Positions 1 to 9,549 of a stretch of DNA of 64,000 bases are shown here, piece after piece. The stretch covers positions 2,666,001 through 2,730,000 of the forward strand of contig NZ_JAHUBR010000001.1 of NCBI RefSeq assembly GCF_025376885.1, read 5' to 3'. Source of the stretch: Pseudoruegeria sp. SHC-113. GTDB lineage: Bacteria; Pseudomonadota; Alphaproteobacteria; Rhodobacterales; Rhodobacteraceae. Under the pieces are notes generated by a model, which saw only the letters and a list, made by a program, of their open reading frames with translations, was not told the origin of the DNA and ran no database searches. Within the stretch, counting starts at the first letter, position 1. Every line of letters starts with the position of its first letter. The translations under genes and the position numbers were made by a program.

Positions 1-1
1 G

Positions 2-523
2 GAGGATGCCGAGCGGCTTGGGGAACTGGTGGCGGAGTTCGGCGGCAGCGATTTTGCTTGGTCCAGCAAGCCTGAAGAACGCAACGCGCTCTGGGCGCTG
101 CGCCACAACGCCTACTACGCCTGCCTCGGCCTGCGTAAGGGGGCGACGGCGCTGGTTACGGATGTCTGCGTGCCGATCTCCCGGCTCGCCGAAGCCGTGG
201 AGGCCACCCGCGCCGATATTGCCGAAAGCCCGCTGGAGGGCCCGATTCTGGGCCATGTGGGGGATGGGAATTTCCACGCCGTGCTGCTGGTGGAGCCCGG
301 CAATGCAACGGAACTGGAAGAGGCCCTGCGGCTCTCGGCCCGGATGACGGAACGCGCGCTGGAGATGGAGGGCACGGTGACGGGGGAGCATGGCGTGGGC
401 GTGGGCAAGCTGGCCTATATGCCGCGCGAGCATGGCGAGGCCTGGGGGGTGATGGGGGACATCAAGGCGGCGCTCGATCCGACGAATATCCTGAACCCCG
501 GTAAACTGGTGCAGCGGAATTAG
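2..523 (+). CDS. FAD-binding oxidase, C-terminal part (D-lactate/glycolate dehydrogenase family), 5' truncated
   Basis: The reading frame is open from the window edge and gives 173 residues. It matches the C-terminal substrate domain of FAD-linked D-lactate dehydrogenase (cytochrome) and GlcD-type oxidases. Visible family signatures are GDGNFHAVLLV, EHGVGVGKL and the terminal LDPTNILNPGKLV. Such enzymes oxidise D-2-hydroxy acids and pass electrons to the respiratory chain; the N-terminal FAD-binding domain lies outside the window. The exact substrate cannot be told from this fragment. The gene converges on recN. Confidence 0.85.
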   Translation, partial: EDAERLGELVAEFGGSDFAWSSKPEERNALWALRHNAYYACLGLRKGATALVTDVCVPISRLAEAVEATRADIAESPLEGPILGHVGDGNFHAVLLVEPGNATELEEALRLSARMTERALEMEGTVTGEHGVGVGKLAYMPREHGEAWGVMGDIKAALDPTNILNPGKLVQRN

Positions 524-615
524 GCGCGAAGAGGTTGCCCGGGTGGGCAGCCGCATATCGTTCGTCGAGCGCTGGGGAGTTAAAATGCCCGTCGCGCAAG
601 CGGCAGGCCGCGCCC

Positions 616-633
616 GCCCACCCCCGGGTGGGC
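616..633. other. GC-rich stem-loop between convergent genes
   Basis: An 8-bp inverted repeat (gcccaccc / gggtgggc) lies in the 151-bp gap between the oxidase and recN, which converge. There is no T-run on either side, so it is at best a weak or factor-assisted terminator. Related cacc/gggtgggc blocks recur nearby (about 538-552 and 641-656). No gene is seen in this gap. Confidence 0.35.
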
Positions 634-674
634 GCGTTCCGCACCCACCTGGGCGGCCACTCAACTCTGTTTGA

Positions 675-2327
675 TTATCCGGCCAAAAGCGCCTGTGCCG
701 CCGCGCGGGCTTCCGGTGTGATCCGGTCGCCCGAAATCATCCGCGCGATCTCGTCCACGCGCTCATCCGAGGCCAGCGGCACCACTTCAGAGAGCGTCTG
801 CGCGCCCTCGACCGTTTTCTGCACCCGCCAGTGGTGCCCCCCAAGCGCGGCCACCTGCGGCGAGTGGGTGACGACCAGAACCTGCCCTTGCCCCGCCAGC
901 GCAGCAAGACGGCGGCCGACGGCATCAGCGGTTGCCCCGCCCACGCCCCGATCGATCTCGTCAAAGATCATGGTGCGATCGGAGGAGTCCTTCGTCAGGC
1001 AGACCTTCAGCGCCAGCAGGAAACGTGAAAGCTCCCCGCCGGAGGCGATCTTGTTCAGCGGCCCCGCAGGCGCGCCGGGGTTGGTGGCCACAACAAAGGC
1101 CACCTCGTCCACACCGTCCGGGCCTGCGGAGCCGAGCGTAACTTCGGTGGTGAACACTGCGCGCTCCATCTTGAGCGGGGCGAGTTCCGCCGCCATCGCC
1201 GCGTCGAGCGCGCTTGCCGCCTTGCGGCGCAGGCCGGTCAACACCTCGGCGCAGGATGTGTAGTGAAGCTCCGCAGCGACAAGCGCTGCGCGCAGTTTGC
1301 CGATGTTCGCACCGCCCTGATCCAGCGCCTCCAGCCGGGCGCGCAGGCCTTCGGCAAACCCACCCAGATCGTCGGGTTGTACGCCGTGCTTGCGAGCAAG
1401 GCCGCGGATCGCGAAGAGCCGCTCCTCGACCTGCTCCAGCTCGTAAGGATCAAACGAGAGGCCGTCCAGAAACCCCTCAACGGCCTGCTGCGCCTCGCCC
1501 AGTTCCGCCATGGCGCGGCCCAAGGCGGCAAGCGCCTCTTCCAGCCCGCCAGCCGCCTCCCCGGAAGCGCCTTCAAGCCAGCGGCTGGCGTCGTTGAGCA
1601 TGGATTCCGCGCCCTCGTAGCCAAGGGCGGCATGGGCGCGGGCGATGTCTTCGCGGATCTTCTCGGCGGCCTGCATCTGCCGGCGGCGCACGTCCAGCGT
1701 TCCGTCTTCCCCCGGCTCCGGGTTGAGCTTGTCCAATTCGGCCACGGCGTGGCGCAGGAAATCTTCCTCGGCCTGCACCTCGGCCAGTTCGGCTTCCGCC
1801 TCCTCCAGCGCCTTGCGTGCGGTCCGCACGGCAGCCCAGGCGGCGCGCACCTCGGCGATCTCGGCTTCGCATTCCGCGTAACGGTCCAGCAGGCCACGAT
1901 GAGAACGGGCGTTCAGCAGGCCGCGATCATCGTTCTGGCCATGCAGCTCTACCAGCGTTTCGGAGACCTGCCGCAGCACCTCGCCCGAGGCGCGGCGGTC
2001 ATTGATGAAGGCCGTCTTGCGCCCGTCTTTCGTGTTGGTGCGGCGCAGGATCAGCTCTCCGCCTTCCACCGGCAGCCCCGCCTCTTCCAGAACGGCCAGC
2101 GCCGGGTGGCCGGGGGCCAGTTCGAACTCTGCCGTCACCTCGCCCTTCTCGGCCCCAGCGCGCACCAGTTCGGCCCGGCCACGCCAGCCCAGCACGAAGC
2201 CAAGCGAATCCAGCAGGATGGATTTCCCTGCCCCGGTTTCACCCGTGAGCACGTTGAGGCCCGGCTGGAAGGCAAGCTCCAGCCGGTCGATGATCAGCAT
2301 GTCGCGGATATCCAGCGCCCGCAGCAT
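675..2327 (-). CDS. recN: DNA repair protein RecN
   Basis: 550 residues, the usual RecN length. This SMC-like ATPase acts in recombinational repair of double-strand breaks. The Walker A motif GETGAGKS is at residues 29-36. A long helical coiled-coil middle (about 150-370) follows, then the ABC signature SGGELSR near 430 and Walker B MIFDEIDRGVGG near 455. The start beginning MLRALDIRDM fits the family. It is the last gene of the dcw-associated run, 22 bp downstream of bamD on the same strand. Confidence 0.96.
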   Translation of the reverse strand: MLRALDIRDMLIIDRLELAFQPGLNVLTGETGAGKSILLDSLGFVLGWRGRAELVRAGAEKGEVTAEFELAPGHPALAVLEEAGLPVEGGELILRRTNTKDGRKTAFINDRRASGEVLRQVSETLVELHGQNDDRGLLNARSHRGLLDRYAECEAEIAEVRAAWAAVRTARKALEEAEAELAEVQAEEDFLRHAVAELDKLNPEPGEDGTLDVRRRQMQAAEKIREDIARAHAALGYEGAESMLNDASRWLEGASGEAAGGLEEALAALGRAMAELGEAQQAVEGFLDGLSFDPYELEQVEERLFAIRGLARKHGVQPDDLGGFAEGLRARLEALDQGGANIGKLRAALVAAELHYTSCAEVLTGLRRKAASALDAAMAAELAPLKMERAVFTTEVTLGSAGPDGVDEVAFVVATNPGAPAGPLNKIASGGELSRFLLALKVCLTKDSSDRTMIFDEIDRGVGGATADAVGRRLAALAGQGQVLVVTHSPQVAALGGHHWRVQKTVEGAQTLSEVVPLASDERVDEIARMISGDRITPEARAAAQALLAG

Positions 2328-2349
2328 CAGGCCACACCCCTGCCGTCGA

Positions 2350-3207
2350 TCAGAGCCATTCGCCCTTGATCATCTGGCGATAGACCTGCCGCAGCCAGCC
2401 GTCGGAGAACAGCCCGGGCTCCACGCCCTGTTGCGTCAGCAGCTTGTAGCCGTCCTCGTACCAATCGGTGGACTGGAAGTTGTAGCCGAGGATCGCGCCC
2501 GCCGTCTGGGCTTCCTGCACGAGGCCGAGCGAGAGATAAGCCTCGATCAGGCGATAGAGCGCCTCGGGTGTGTGGGTTGTCGTCTGGAATTGCTCCACGA
2601 CCACCCGGAAACGGGCGATGGCAGCGGAGTAATGGCCGCGCTTCAGGTAGTAGCGGCCCACTTCCATCTCCTTGGCGGCAAGGTGATCGAAGGCCAGATC
2701 GAACTTCAGGATGGCGGAGCGGGCGTATTCGCTGTCCGGATACCGCTCGATCACCGTGCGCAGGGCCTGCAGCGCCTGGAAGGTCAGGCCCTGATCACGG
2801 CCGATGGCGTCGATCTGATCGTAGTAGCTGAGCGCCAGAAGATACTGCGCGTAGGCGGCATCCTCGTCCGCCGGGTAGAAATCGATGTAGCGCTGCGCCG
2901 AGGAGCGGCTGTTGTCGTAGTCGCGATCCTGATGGTAGGCGAAGGCCTGCATGATCAGCCCGCGCTTGGCCCATTCGGAATAGGGATAGAGCCGCTCGAT
3001 CTCGCCAAAGAGCACCGCCGCTTCATCAGGGTTGTTTGCGGCAAGCTGGAATTCGGCCTGTTTGAAGATCGTTTCGGCATCGAGGCTTTCGATGGCAACG
3101 TCTTCCGTGCCGGAGCCGCCGCCGATGCCAAGGCGGCTGCAGGCCACCAAAAGCGTGACGGATGCGAGAAGAAGAGCTTTTGCTGCCCGAGACCTGACGC
3201 GAGTCAT
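2350..3207 (-). CDS. bamD: Outer-membrane assembly lipoprotein BamD (ComL/YfiO)
   Basis: 285 residues. The N-terminus is a lipoprotein signal peptide with lipobox LLVAC and lipidated Cys23. The mature part is TPR-like helical repeats (for example EAAVLFGEIERLYPYSEWAKR and SARSAILKFDLAFDHL-type segments) typical of BamD. BamD is the essential lipoprotein partner of BamA in folding outer-membrane beta-barrels. It lies between lpxC and recN, a conserved order in Rhodobacteraceae, so one stretch carries lipid A and outer-membrane protein assembly genes next to division genes. Confidence 0.95.
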   Translation of the reverse strand: MTRVRSRAAKALLLASVTLLVACSRLGIGGGSGTEDVAIESLDAETIFKQAEFQLAANNPDEAAVLFGEIERLYPYSEWAKRGLIMQAFAYHQDRDYDNSRSSAQRYIDFYPADEDAAYAQYLLALSYYDQIDAIGRDQGLTFQALQALRTVIERYPDSEYARSAILKFDLAFDHLAAKEMEVGRYYLKRGHYSAAIARFRVVVEQFQTTTHTPEALYRLIEAYLSLGLVQEAQTAGAILGYNFQSTDWYEDGYKLLTQQGVEPGLFSDGWLRQVYRQMIKGEWL

Positions 3208-3322
3208 GTAGCCCCTATCCTGTAATTCCCTCTGCGGAGGCGGTGTGCCACCCCCTGATTGAGGTTGTTCCTAGCACAGAAAAATGCGGGGCAAAACGCC
3301 TTTGCGCGCAAATCTGCGCGGC

Positions 3323-4267
3323 TCAGGCATGAAGGGGCACGTCGGCCTTATGCACGCCCACGCCCGGCAGCCGCAGCGCCATCTGGGTGTCGCAGGTGAC
3401 CATCTCGAAAGCGGTGGGATCGGCAAAGAGCTTGCGCAGCAGCTGGTTCGTCATCATGTGCCCTGCGCGGTGGCCCACGTAGCGGCCCAGAAGCGGTGCC
3501 CCAGCTAGGGCCAGATCGCCAAGCGCGTCCAGCATCTTGTGGCGCACGGCTTCATCCTTGTGGCGCAGGCCACCCGGTGTGAGCACTTCGGCCCCATCCA
3601 CCACAACGGCGTTTTCCAGCGAGCCGCCAAGGGCCAGACCATTGGCGCGCATCACCTCGATGTCAGACTGGCGGCAGAAGGTGCGGCTGTCGCTCAACTC
3701 GCGCACGAAAGCGCCGTTGGCCATGTTCAGCACCTTGTCCTGACGGCCGATGGCGGCGTCTTCGAAATCGATGTGGAAATCGATCAGGAAGGTCTCGGAC
3801 GGCTCAAGCCGGGCGAAAGCCTCGCCCTCTCGGTATTCCACCGGCTTCAGAACGCGGATCGCGCGCACCGGTGCATCCAGCTTGCGTACGCCAGCGGCCA
3901 GCAGCGCCTGCACGAAATGGGCGGAGCTTCCGTCCATCACCGGCACTTCGGGGCCGTCGATCTCGATCAGGGCGTTCTGGATGCCACAGCCCGCAAGCGC
4001 GGCCATGATATGTTCGATGGTTTGCACCGAGGCGCCCGAGGGGCCGTCGATACGGGTGCAGAGGCGTGCCTCGCCGACCGCGTCCCACAGGGCCGGGATC
4101 ATCGGTTCGAAATCCAGATCAGTGCGCCGGAACCAGATGCCGTATTCGGCCGAGGCCGGATGCACGGTCATGCGAACAGGTGCGCCCGAATGGAGGCCCA
4201 CACCTTTAAACTGGACAGCGGATTTGATCGTGGTTTGCACGTGGTCACCCAAGGTTGCCGCCGGCAC
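3323..4267 (-). CDS. lpxC: UDP-3-O-acyl-N-acetylglucosamine deacetylase LpxC
   Basis: 314 residues, the normal LpxC length. It is the zinc deacetylase that catalyses the committed step of lipid A synthesis. Family motifs: FKGVGLHSG near the N-terminus, TIEHIMAAL with the first zinc histidine, EIDGPEVPVMDGSS, HKMLDALGDLALAG (His and Asp zinc ligands) and GHRAGHMMTN with the catalytic His. It follows ftsZ, as in many proteobacteria, but a terminator-like hairpin and a 257-bp gap separate them, so it probably has its own promoter. Confidence 0.97.
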   Translation of the reverse strand: MPAATLGDHVQTTIKSAVQFKGVGLHSGAPVRMTVHPASAEYGIWFRRTDLDFEPMIPALWDAVGEARLCTRIDGPSGASVQTIEHIMAALAGCGIQNALIEIDGPEVPVMDGSSAHFVQALLAAGVRKLDAPVRAIRVLKPVEYREGEAFARLEPSETFLIDFHIDFEDAAIGRQDKVLNMANGAFVRELSDSRTFCRQSDIEVMRANGLALGGSLENAVVVDGAEVLTPGGLRHKDEAVRHKMLDALGDLALAGAPLLGRYVGHRAGHMMTNQLLRKLFADPTAFEMVTCDTQMALRLPGVGVHKADVPLHA

Positions 4268-4450
4268 TTATGGCTCTTTCGGCTGCGCGTCAGGGGCGCG
4301 GCCTGGTTCTGCTCTCGTCCGGCACCCTCGAAGTAGAGGCGGGCGCTCATATTCACAACTCAAACATTGTAACCGTCTGAAACATGAAGATTCACAATGC
4401 GCGGATTTTTGCCGGCGTTTGCGCTATCAGCGCATAACCTCATGTAATCA

Positions 4451-4477
4451 AAGCAAAAGAGCCGGCACATGGCCGGC
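4451..4477 (-). terminator. Intrinsic terminator downstream of ftsZ
   Basis: On the minus strand the perfect stem GCCGGC-CATGT-GCCGGC (4461-4477) is followed by TCTTTTGCTT. It lies 48 bp past the ftsZ stop and would separate the dcw transcript from lpxC. The T-run is interrupted, so some readthrough is likely. Confidence 0.7.
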
Positions 4478-4524
4478 CCTTTCTGGAGGTAGTTCCTGAA
4501 TTGTGACTTAACGTCACAAAGAAA

Positions 4525-6153
4525 TCAGTTCGCCTGACGCCGCAGGAAGGCGGGGATCTCGATGCGGTCCTGCTCGGGATCGGCCTCGTTTTCCTCCTCG
4601 TAGGAGTGCATCGGCGGCTGCTGGCGCGCCGGGCTCTGGGCCGGGCCTTCGCCGTGGCCCGTCATGCGGCCAATGAGGCTGTTGATGCCAAAACGCGGCT
4701 TCTCGGCGGCCGGAGCCGGAGCGGGGCGCGGTGCGGCTGCCGGGCGCGGTGCGGCCTCGGGCGATTTCGCCACGGCGGCGCGCAGGCGGGCCAGCGCTTC
4801 CGGCGACGGCGTGCCCGGTGCCGGGGCACGCGGGGCAACGAAATCCTGCGCCGGGGTTTCCAGCGAGGCACGCGGCGCTTCCGGCTGGCGGGCCTGCGGC
4901 TGATGTGCCTGAGGCTGCTGGAATTGCGGCTGACGCTGCTGCGGCTGGTAGGCCGGCGGCGGCAGCTCATCGCTATCGTCCAGATCGTCGAAGATGTCTT
5001 CGGCCTGCTCGTTGGCGGCAAACTCCTGCGCGTTCATATCGCCAAAGAGCGTGGGCTCTTCCACGGCGACTTCGGCGGCAACCGGAGCGGCTTCCATGGC
5101 GACAGCCTCTTCTTCCGCGACCTCGGCAGCCGGTGCGAGCGGCTCGGCCAGGCGGCGGCGCGGCATCGGCATGTCGTCGGTCTTGGCGGCGGCGTCGATA
5201 CCGGTGGCCACAACAGAGACGCGCATCGTGCCGTCCATCGAGGGATCCAGCGTGGAGCCGACGATGATGTTGGCGTCCGGATCCACTTCCTCGCGGATGC
5301 GGTTGGCGGCTTCGTCCAGTTCGAACAGGGTCAGATCGTGGCTGCCGGTGATGTTGATCAGCACACCGCGCGCACCGCGCAGGGAGATCTCGTCCAGCAG
5401 CGGGTTGGCGATGGCCTTCTCGGCGGCCTGAACGGCGCGATCCTCGCCAGAGGCTTCTCCGGTGCCCATCATGGCCTTGCCCATCTCGTCCATCACGGCG
5501 CGGACGTCGGCGAAATCGAGGTTGATCAGGCCCGGACGGACCATCAGGTCCGTCACGCCCTTCACACCCTGATAGAGCACGTCATCGGCCATCGAGAAGG
5601 CCTCGGTGAAGGTGGTTTTCTCGTTGGCGAGGCGGAACAGGTTCTGGTTCGGAATGATGATCAGCGTGTCGACGACCTTTTGGAGCGCCTCGACGCCCTC
5701 CTCGGCCTGACGCATGCGCTTAGCGCCTTCGAACTGGAAGGGTTTCGTCACCACGCCCACGGTGAGAACGCCCAACTCGCGTGCGGCCTGCGCGATGATC
5801 GGGGCCGCACCGGTGCCGGTGCCGCCGCCCATGCCGGCAGTGATGAAGCACATATGCGCGCCTGCGAGGTGATCCACGATCTCTTCGATGGTTTCCTCAG
5901 CGGCTGCCGCGCCCACCGTGGGGCGTGCGCCGGCACCGAGGCCCTCGGTGGCCTTCACACCCATCTGGATGCGGGCCGGAGCCTTGTTCTGCTGCAGCGC
6001 CTGCGCATCGGTGTTGGCCACGACGAATTCCACGCCGTCGAGCTCTTTTTCGATCATGTTGTTGACGGCATTGCCGCCCGCCCCACCGACGCCGAATACC
6101 GTAATCCGGGGCTTCAACTCTTCATGCTCTGGCATGGTGAGATTCAATGTCAT
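4525..6153 (-). CDS. ftsZ: Cell division protein FtsZ
   Basis: 542 residues. Tubulin-like GTPase that forms the Z ring. N-terminal [13 protein letters not shown] and the tubulin signature GGGTGTG (in [15 protein letters not shown]) bind GTP. The globular domain ends near residue 320. A long low-complexity linker rich in Ala, Pro, Gln and Glu (about 325-525) leads to the conserved C-terminal peptide [10 protein letters not shown] that binds FtsA. The long linker explains the length compared with about 380 residues in E. coli and is usual for alphaproteobacteria. Confidence 0.98.
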   Translation of the reverse strand: MTLNLTMPEHEELKPRITVFGVGGAGGNAVNNMIEKELDGVEFVVANTDAQALQQNKAPARIQMGVKATEGLGAGARPTVGAAAAEETIEEIVDHLAGAHMCFITAGMGGGTGTGAAPIIAQAARELGVLTVGVVTKPFQFEGAKRMRQAEEGVEALQKVVDTLIIIPNQNLFRLANEKTTFTEAFSMADDVLYQGVKGVTDLMVRPGLINLDFADVRAVMDEMGKAMMGTGEASGEDRAVQAAEKAIANPLLDEISLRGARGVLINITGSHDLTLFELDEAANRIREEVDPDANIIVGSTLDPSMDGTMRVSVVATGIDAAAKTDDMPMPRRRLAEPLAPAAEVAEEEAVAMEAAPVAAEVAVEEPTLFGDMNAQEFAANEQAEDIFDDLDDSDELPPPAYQPQQRQPQFQQPQAHQPQARQPEAPRASLETPAQDFVAPRAPAPGTPSPEALARLRAAVAKSPEAAPRPAAAPRPAPAPAAEKPRFGINSLIGRMTGHGEGPAQSPARQQPPMHSYEEENEADPEQDRIEIPAFLRRQAN

Positions 6154-6331
6154 TGGTCTGTCCGCCTGTTAATTTCGAGGACCGGTTTTCTCCGGCATTT
6201 TGTGCCTGTTCTGCACCAATTCTATCCACAGTTTTCCGAAACGTCATTAAAAAAACGCAGATTCCCCGCCAAATATGGCAGGGAAATTCCTTCGATTCGC
6301 GAGATTTCGCCGGGGATACGAAATGTAGGGG
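6154..6331 (-). promoter_or_regulatory. ftsZ upstream region with two GANTC sites
   Basis: The 178-bp ftsA-ftsZ gap is AT-richer than its surroundings and contains GATTC at 6260-6264 and 6294-6298, both CcrM methylation sites (GANTC). In Caulobacter, GcrA and CcrM methylation act on a ftsZ promoter. By analogy this gap probably holds a cell-cycle-controlled ftsZ promoter. No -35/-10 pair was assigned with confidence. Confidence 0.5.
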
Positions 6332-7666
6332 TTACCAGTTATCCCTGAACCACTTCACCGCCCGCTTGAGCGAACGTGCCGGATAACGGTCGTTGGGGAT
6401 CTCGAAATCCCACCATTCGTCCTGCGGATGCGCCGCGAAGAGGCAGAGCCCCACGGAAGAGGAAAACGCCGCGCCGGTGGCTGCCTGCGGCAGGCCCTGC
6501 ACGCGCAGGGGGCGGCCCAAGCGCACCTGCTGGCCAAGGATCTTGGAGGCAAGCCCATCAAGCCCCGGAATCTGGCTGCCGCCACCCGTCAGAACGATCT
6601 GCTGGCTGGGCAGATGCTCAAAGCCCGCCGCGTCCAGACGCTCCCGGACCTCTTCAAGGATCTCCTCCACGCGCGGGCGCATGATGCCGATCAGCTCCGC
6701 CCGGCTCACCGTGCGCCGGTCGCGCTCCCAGTCGCCGCAATCGCCGCCGATGTCGATCATCTCGCGATCATCCATGCCCGTGGCCACCACGCCGCCGTGC
6801 ACCGTCTTGATGCGCTCGGCTTGCGTGAGCGGGATCTGCAGCCCCTTGGAGATGTCCGAGGTCACGCTGTCGCCGCCCAGCCGGACGCTGTCGGCGTAGA
6901 TCATGTGTTTCTTGATGAAGATGGACATCCCGGTGGTGCCACCCCCGAGATCGATACAGGCCGCACCCAGCTCCTGCTCGTCTTCCACCAGCGAGGAGAT
7001 GCCCGAGACATAAGCCGAGGAGGCCAGCCCGGCGACCTCCAGATCGCAGCGCTTGATGCAATGCAGCAGCGTCTGTATCGCCGCGCCGTCCACCGTGAGC
7101 AGATGCATGTCGGTGGCAAGGCGGTTGCCCACCTGCCCGCGCGGATCGCTCAGCCCGCTGCGGTGATCCAGCGCGAAATTCACCGGCTGAGCGTGCAGCA
7201 CCTCGCGGCCCGGCCCGATGTCGGGCACGTCACAAGCCGCCAGCACGCGCGCCACGTCCTGCCCTTTCACCACGTCGTCATGCAATTCAATCGCGCCCGC
7301 CAGCCCGTAGGAGCGCGGCCGCGCGCCGGAGAGGCAGGCGATCACGTGATCCACCCGCACATTGGCCATTTTCTGCGCCGTCTGCACCACGGTGCGGATC
7401 GCGCGTTCGGTTTCCTGCAGCGTGTCCACTTCACCCAGCCGCACCCCGCGCGAGCGCGTTGTGGCCGCTCCGATCACCCTGAAGCTCGATTGCCCCGCCA
7501 TGCTGCCGACGCCATCGGATTCCGAAAATTCCGCCGGGCCATCAAAGCGCAACACGAGGCAGCCGATCTTGGAGGTGCCCACGTCGAGGATGGCGATCAC
7601 CCCCCGTTGCATCGCCGCCTGGCGCATGTTGCGCATCGCGCGCTGCTGTGCGTAAAGGTCACTCAT
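6332..7666 (-). CDS. ftsA: Cell division protein FtsA
   Basis: 444 residues, actin-like ATPase that tethers FtsZ to the membrane. Visible: phosphate-1 loop DVGTSKIGCLVLRF near the N-terminus, the 1C-domain segment LSGARPRSYG, phosphate-2 CIDLGGGTTGMSIF, adenosine motif VLTGGGSQIPGLDGL, and a basic amphipathic C-terminal helix (RSLKRAVKWFRDNW) expected to be the membrane-targeting sequence. The start overlaps the end of ftsQ by 8 bp, so translation is coupled. Confidence 0.97.
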   Translation of the reverse strand: MSDLYAQQRAMRNMRQAAMQRGVIAILDVGTSKIGCLVLRFDGPAEFSESDGVGSMAGQSSFRVIGAATTRSRGVRLGEVDTLQETERAIRTVVQTAQKMANVRVDHVIACLSGARPRSYGLAGAIELHDDVVKGQDVARVLAACDVPDIGPGREVLHAQPVNFALDHRSGLSDPRGQVGNRLATDMHLLTVDGAAIQTLLHCIKRCDLEVAGLASSAYVSGISSLVEDEQELGAACIDLGGGTTGMSIFIKKHMIYADSVRLGGDSVTSDISKGLQIPLTQAERIKTVHGGVVATGMDDREMIDIGGDCGDWERDRRTVSRAELIGIMRPRVEEILEEVRERLDAAGFEHLPSQQIVLTGGGSQIPGLDGLASKILGQQVRLGRPLRVQGLPQAATGAAFSSSVGLCLFAAHPQDEWWDFEIPNDRYPARSLKRAVKWFRDNW

Positions 7667-8570
7667 TCCTGCTCACTCCCATTTGCTGGAGCTTGGCTTC
7701 CCGCAGTTCATCGGCCGCCGGTTTAGACAGCCGAAGCGTGGGCCGCTTCTCGTTCCGCATATCAATCGCCACCAGATCGCGCGCCAGCAGATCCTGCACC
7801 TTGTTCAGCGCGATAACCCGCTCCAAAGCCTGCACCGGACGCTCTTCGGGCAGCAGGATGCGCTGCCCGCGATCCAGCACCAGATCCCAGCGCCGCTCGC
7901 CCATGCGCACGAGGCCGCGCATGCGATCGGCAATCGGCTCGGCGGCCTTCAGCACCGCAAGCGCCTCGGGCACCGCCGCATTGGCCCCGTCGCCCGCCAC
8001 CAGCGGCAGGTCGGGCCGCTGTGCCCGCGCCACGAGATGGGCCACGCGGTGGCCTTCGTGATCCAGAATTTCAATGGCGTCACGCCCGCGCCAGACAACT
8101 GCCGGCACGCGCTCTTCGATCTCCACCTGCAGGATACCGCCGGGGCGGATACGCAGATCCACGCGCGCCACGGCATCGAGCCCCTCCACCGTCTGGCGCA
8201 TGGATTCCAGATCCAAATCGAAGGAGGAAATCGGGAAATCGACAGGCAGGATCTCGCGGATGTCTTCGCTCACCTCGATGGAGGCGCCGTCGATGGCCAT
8301 CAGATTGACCATGAATTCAGGCCGCTCGGCCACGCTGCGGCGGATTTCGGCGATCTTGCCGCTCACCGCGTCGCGGCGCTCCTGCCCGGCAAAGAACACA
8401 GCGCCGCCAAGGGCGACGCACAGGATCGGCAGGCCGACCATGGTGAACTTGCGAAACGAAGGCGTGAGCCAGAGCCGCTGCATCCGGTAGGCCGCGCGGC
8501 TTGGGGCCGGATCGCGCGGCGCGACGGGCTGTTGGGGGGCGTTGCGGGCAAAGCCGCTCAACGGTCGCAT
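7659..8570 (-). CDS. ftsQ: Cell division protein FtsQ
   Basis: 303 residues, bitopic divisome protein. A cytoplasmic N-terminus rich in Pro/Arg precedes one membrane helix (about 41-62, MVGLPILCVALGGAVFFAG). The POTRA-like domain follows (PVDFPISSFDLDLESMRQ region), then the FtsQ/DivIB domain (VEIEERVPAVVWRG). It recruits FtsB/FtsL and the septal synthase. The end overlaps ftsA and the start overlaps ddl by 13 bp. Confidence 0.93.
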   Translation of the reverse strand: MRPLSGFARNAPQQPVAPRDPAPSRAAYRMQRLWLTPSFRKFTMVGLPILCVALGGAVFFAGQERRDAVSGKIAEIRRSVAERPEFMVNLMAIDGASIEVSEDIREILPVDFPISSFDLDLESMRQTVEGLDAVARVDLRIRPGGILQVEIEERVPAVVWRGRDAIEILDHEGHRVAHLVARAQRPDLPLVAGDGANAAVPEALAVLKAAEPIADRMRGLVRMGERRWDLVLDRGQRILLPEERPVQALERVIALNKVQDLLARDLVAIDMRNEKRPTLRLSKPAADELREAKLQQMGVSRNE

Positions 8571-9478
8571 GAGGCATCCTCCACCATCCAGCGGCAGAAT
8601 GTGCCAAAGCTATACCCTGCGTGCTGCGCCTGTTCGGGCGAAAGCGAGGTGGGCGTCATGCCCGGCTGGGTATTGGTTTCCAGCAGGAAAAGCCCGGCAA
8701 GGCCCTTGGCCTCATCCCAGCGGAAATCGGTGCGCGAAACGCCCCGGCAGCCGAGCACCTGATGGGCGCGCAGGGCGTAATCGCGGCAGGCCTCGGTGAT
8801 TTCGGCGGGGATATTGGCGGGCACCTCGTGTCGCGAGCCGCCGGGCTTGTATTTGGCGTCGTAATCATACCAGCCGTCGGTGAGGATGTCGGTCACGGCC
8901 AGCGCCTGATCGCCCATCACAGTGACGGTCAACTCGCGGCCCGGCACGAAGGCCTCCACCATGACCACCTCGGGCATGGCGTCATCGAGCTGGGGCGGGC
9001 CGTTGCTGGCCTCATTCACCAGATAGACGCCCACGCTGGAGCCCTCATTGTTGGGTTTCACCACATAGGGCGGGGTCAGCATATGGCGGGCGGAGACCTC
9101 GGCCTTAGGGGCCAGAACGCTCTCTACCACCGGAAGGCCTGCCACGCGGAACGCGGCCTTGCTGCGTTCCTTGTCCATCGCAAGCGCAGAGGCCAGCACG
9201 CCGGAATGGGTGTAGGGAATGCGGAGCCACTCAAGCAGCCCCTGCACGCAGCCATCCTCGCCCCAGCGGCCATGCAGCGCGTTGAAAACGACGCAATCGC
9301 CGATCTCCTGCAGACGCGCTGCAAGATCTGGCCCGGCGTCCAGCTCGATAACGGTGAATCCCTCGCCCCGGAGTGCGGCGGCGCATTCGCGCCCGGATGA
9401 CAGCGAAACCTCCCGCTCAGCGGAAGGGCCACCCATCAGAACCACAACTGTCGGGGCTGTCCTGCTCGACATGCCCAC
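8558..9478 (-). CDS. ddlB: D-alanine--D-alanine ligase
   Basis: 306 residues. ATP-grasp ligase making the D-Ala-D-Ala dipeptide for MurF. Signatures: VLMGGPSAEREVSLSSG (N-terminal D-Ala site), FNALHGRWGEDG, VVKPNNEGSSVGVY (ATP grasp), and the Mg-binding LLETNTQPGMTPTSL near the C-terminus. The dcw position between murB and ftsQ supports the Ddl assignment. A 71-bp gap separates it from murB. Confidence 0.97.
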   Translation of the reverse strand: MGMSSRTAPTVVVLMGGPSAEREVSLSSGRECAAALRGEGFTVIELDAGPDLAARLQEIGDCVVFNALHGRWGEDGCVQGLLEWLRIPYTHSGVLASALAMDKERSKAAFRVAGLPVVESVLAPKAEVSARHMLTPPYVVKPNNEGSSVGVYLVNEASNGPPQLDDAMPEVVMVEAFVPGRELTVTVMGDQALAVTDILTDGWYDYDAKYKPGGSRHEVPANIPAEITEACRDYALRAHQVLGCRGVSRTDFRWDEAKGLAGLFLLETNTQPGMTPTSLSPEQAQHAGYSFGTFCRWMVEDASCDR

Positions 9479-9549
9479 TCTTTGCCTCGTTCACGCGGGC
9501 CTTTTGATATGGCCCGTCTTTTTCGTGAAACACCGCCCGGTTCGGGCGA

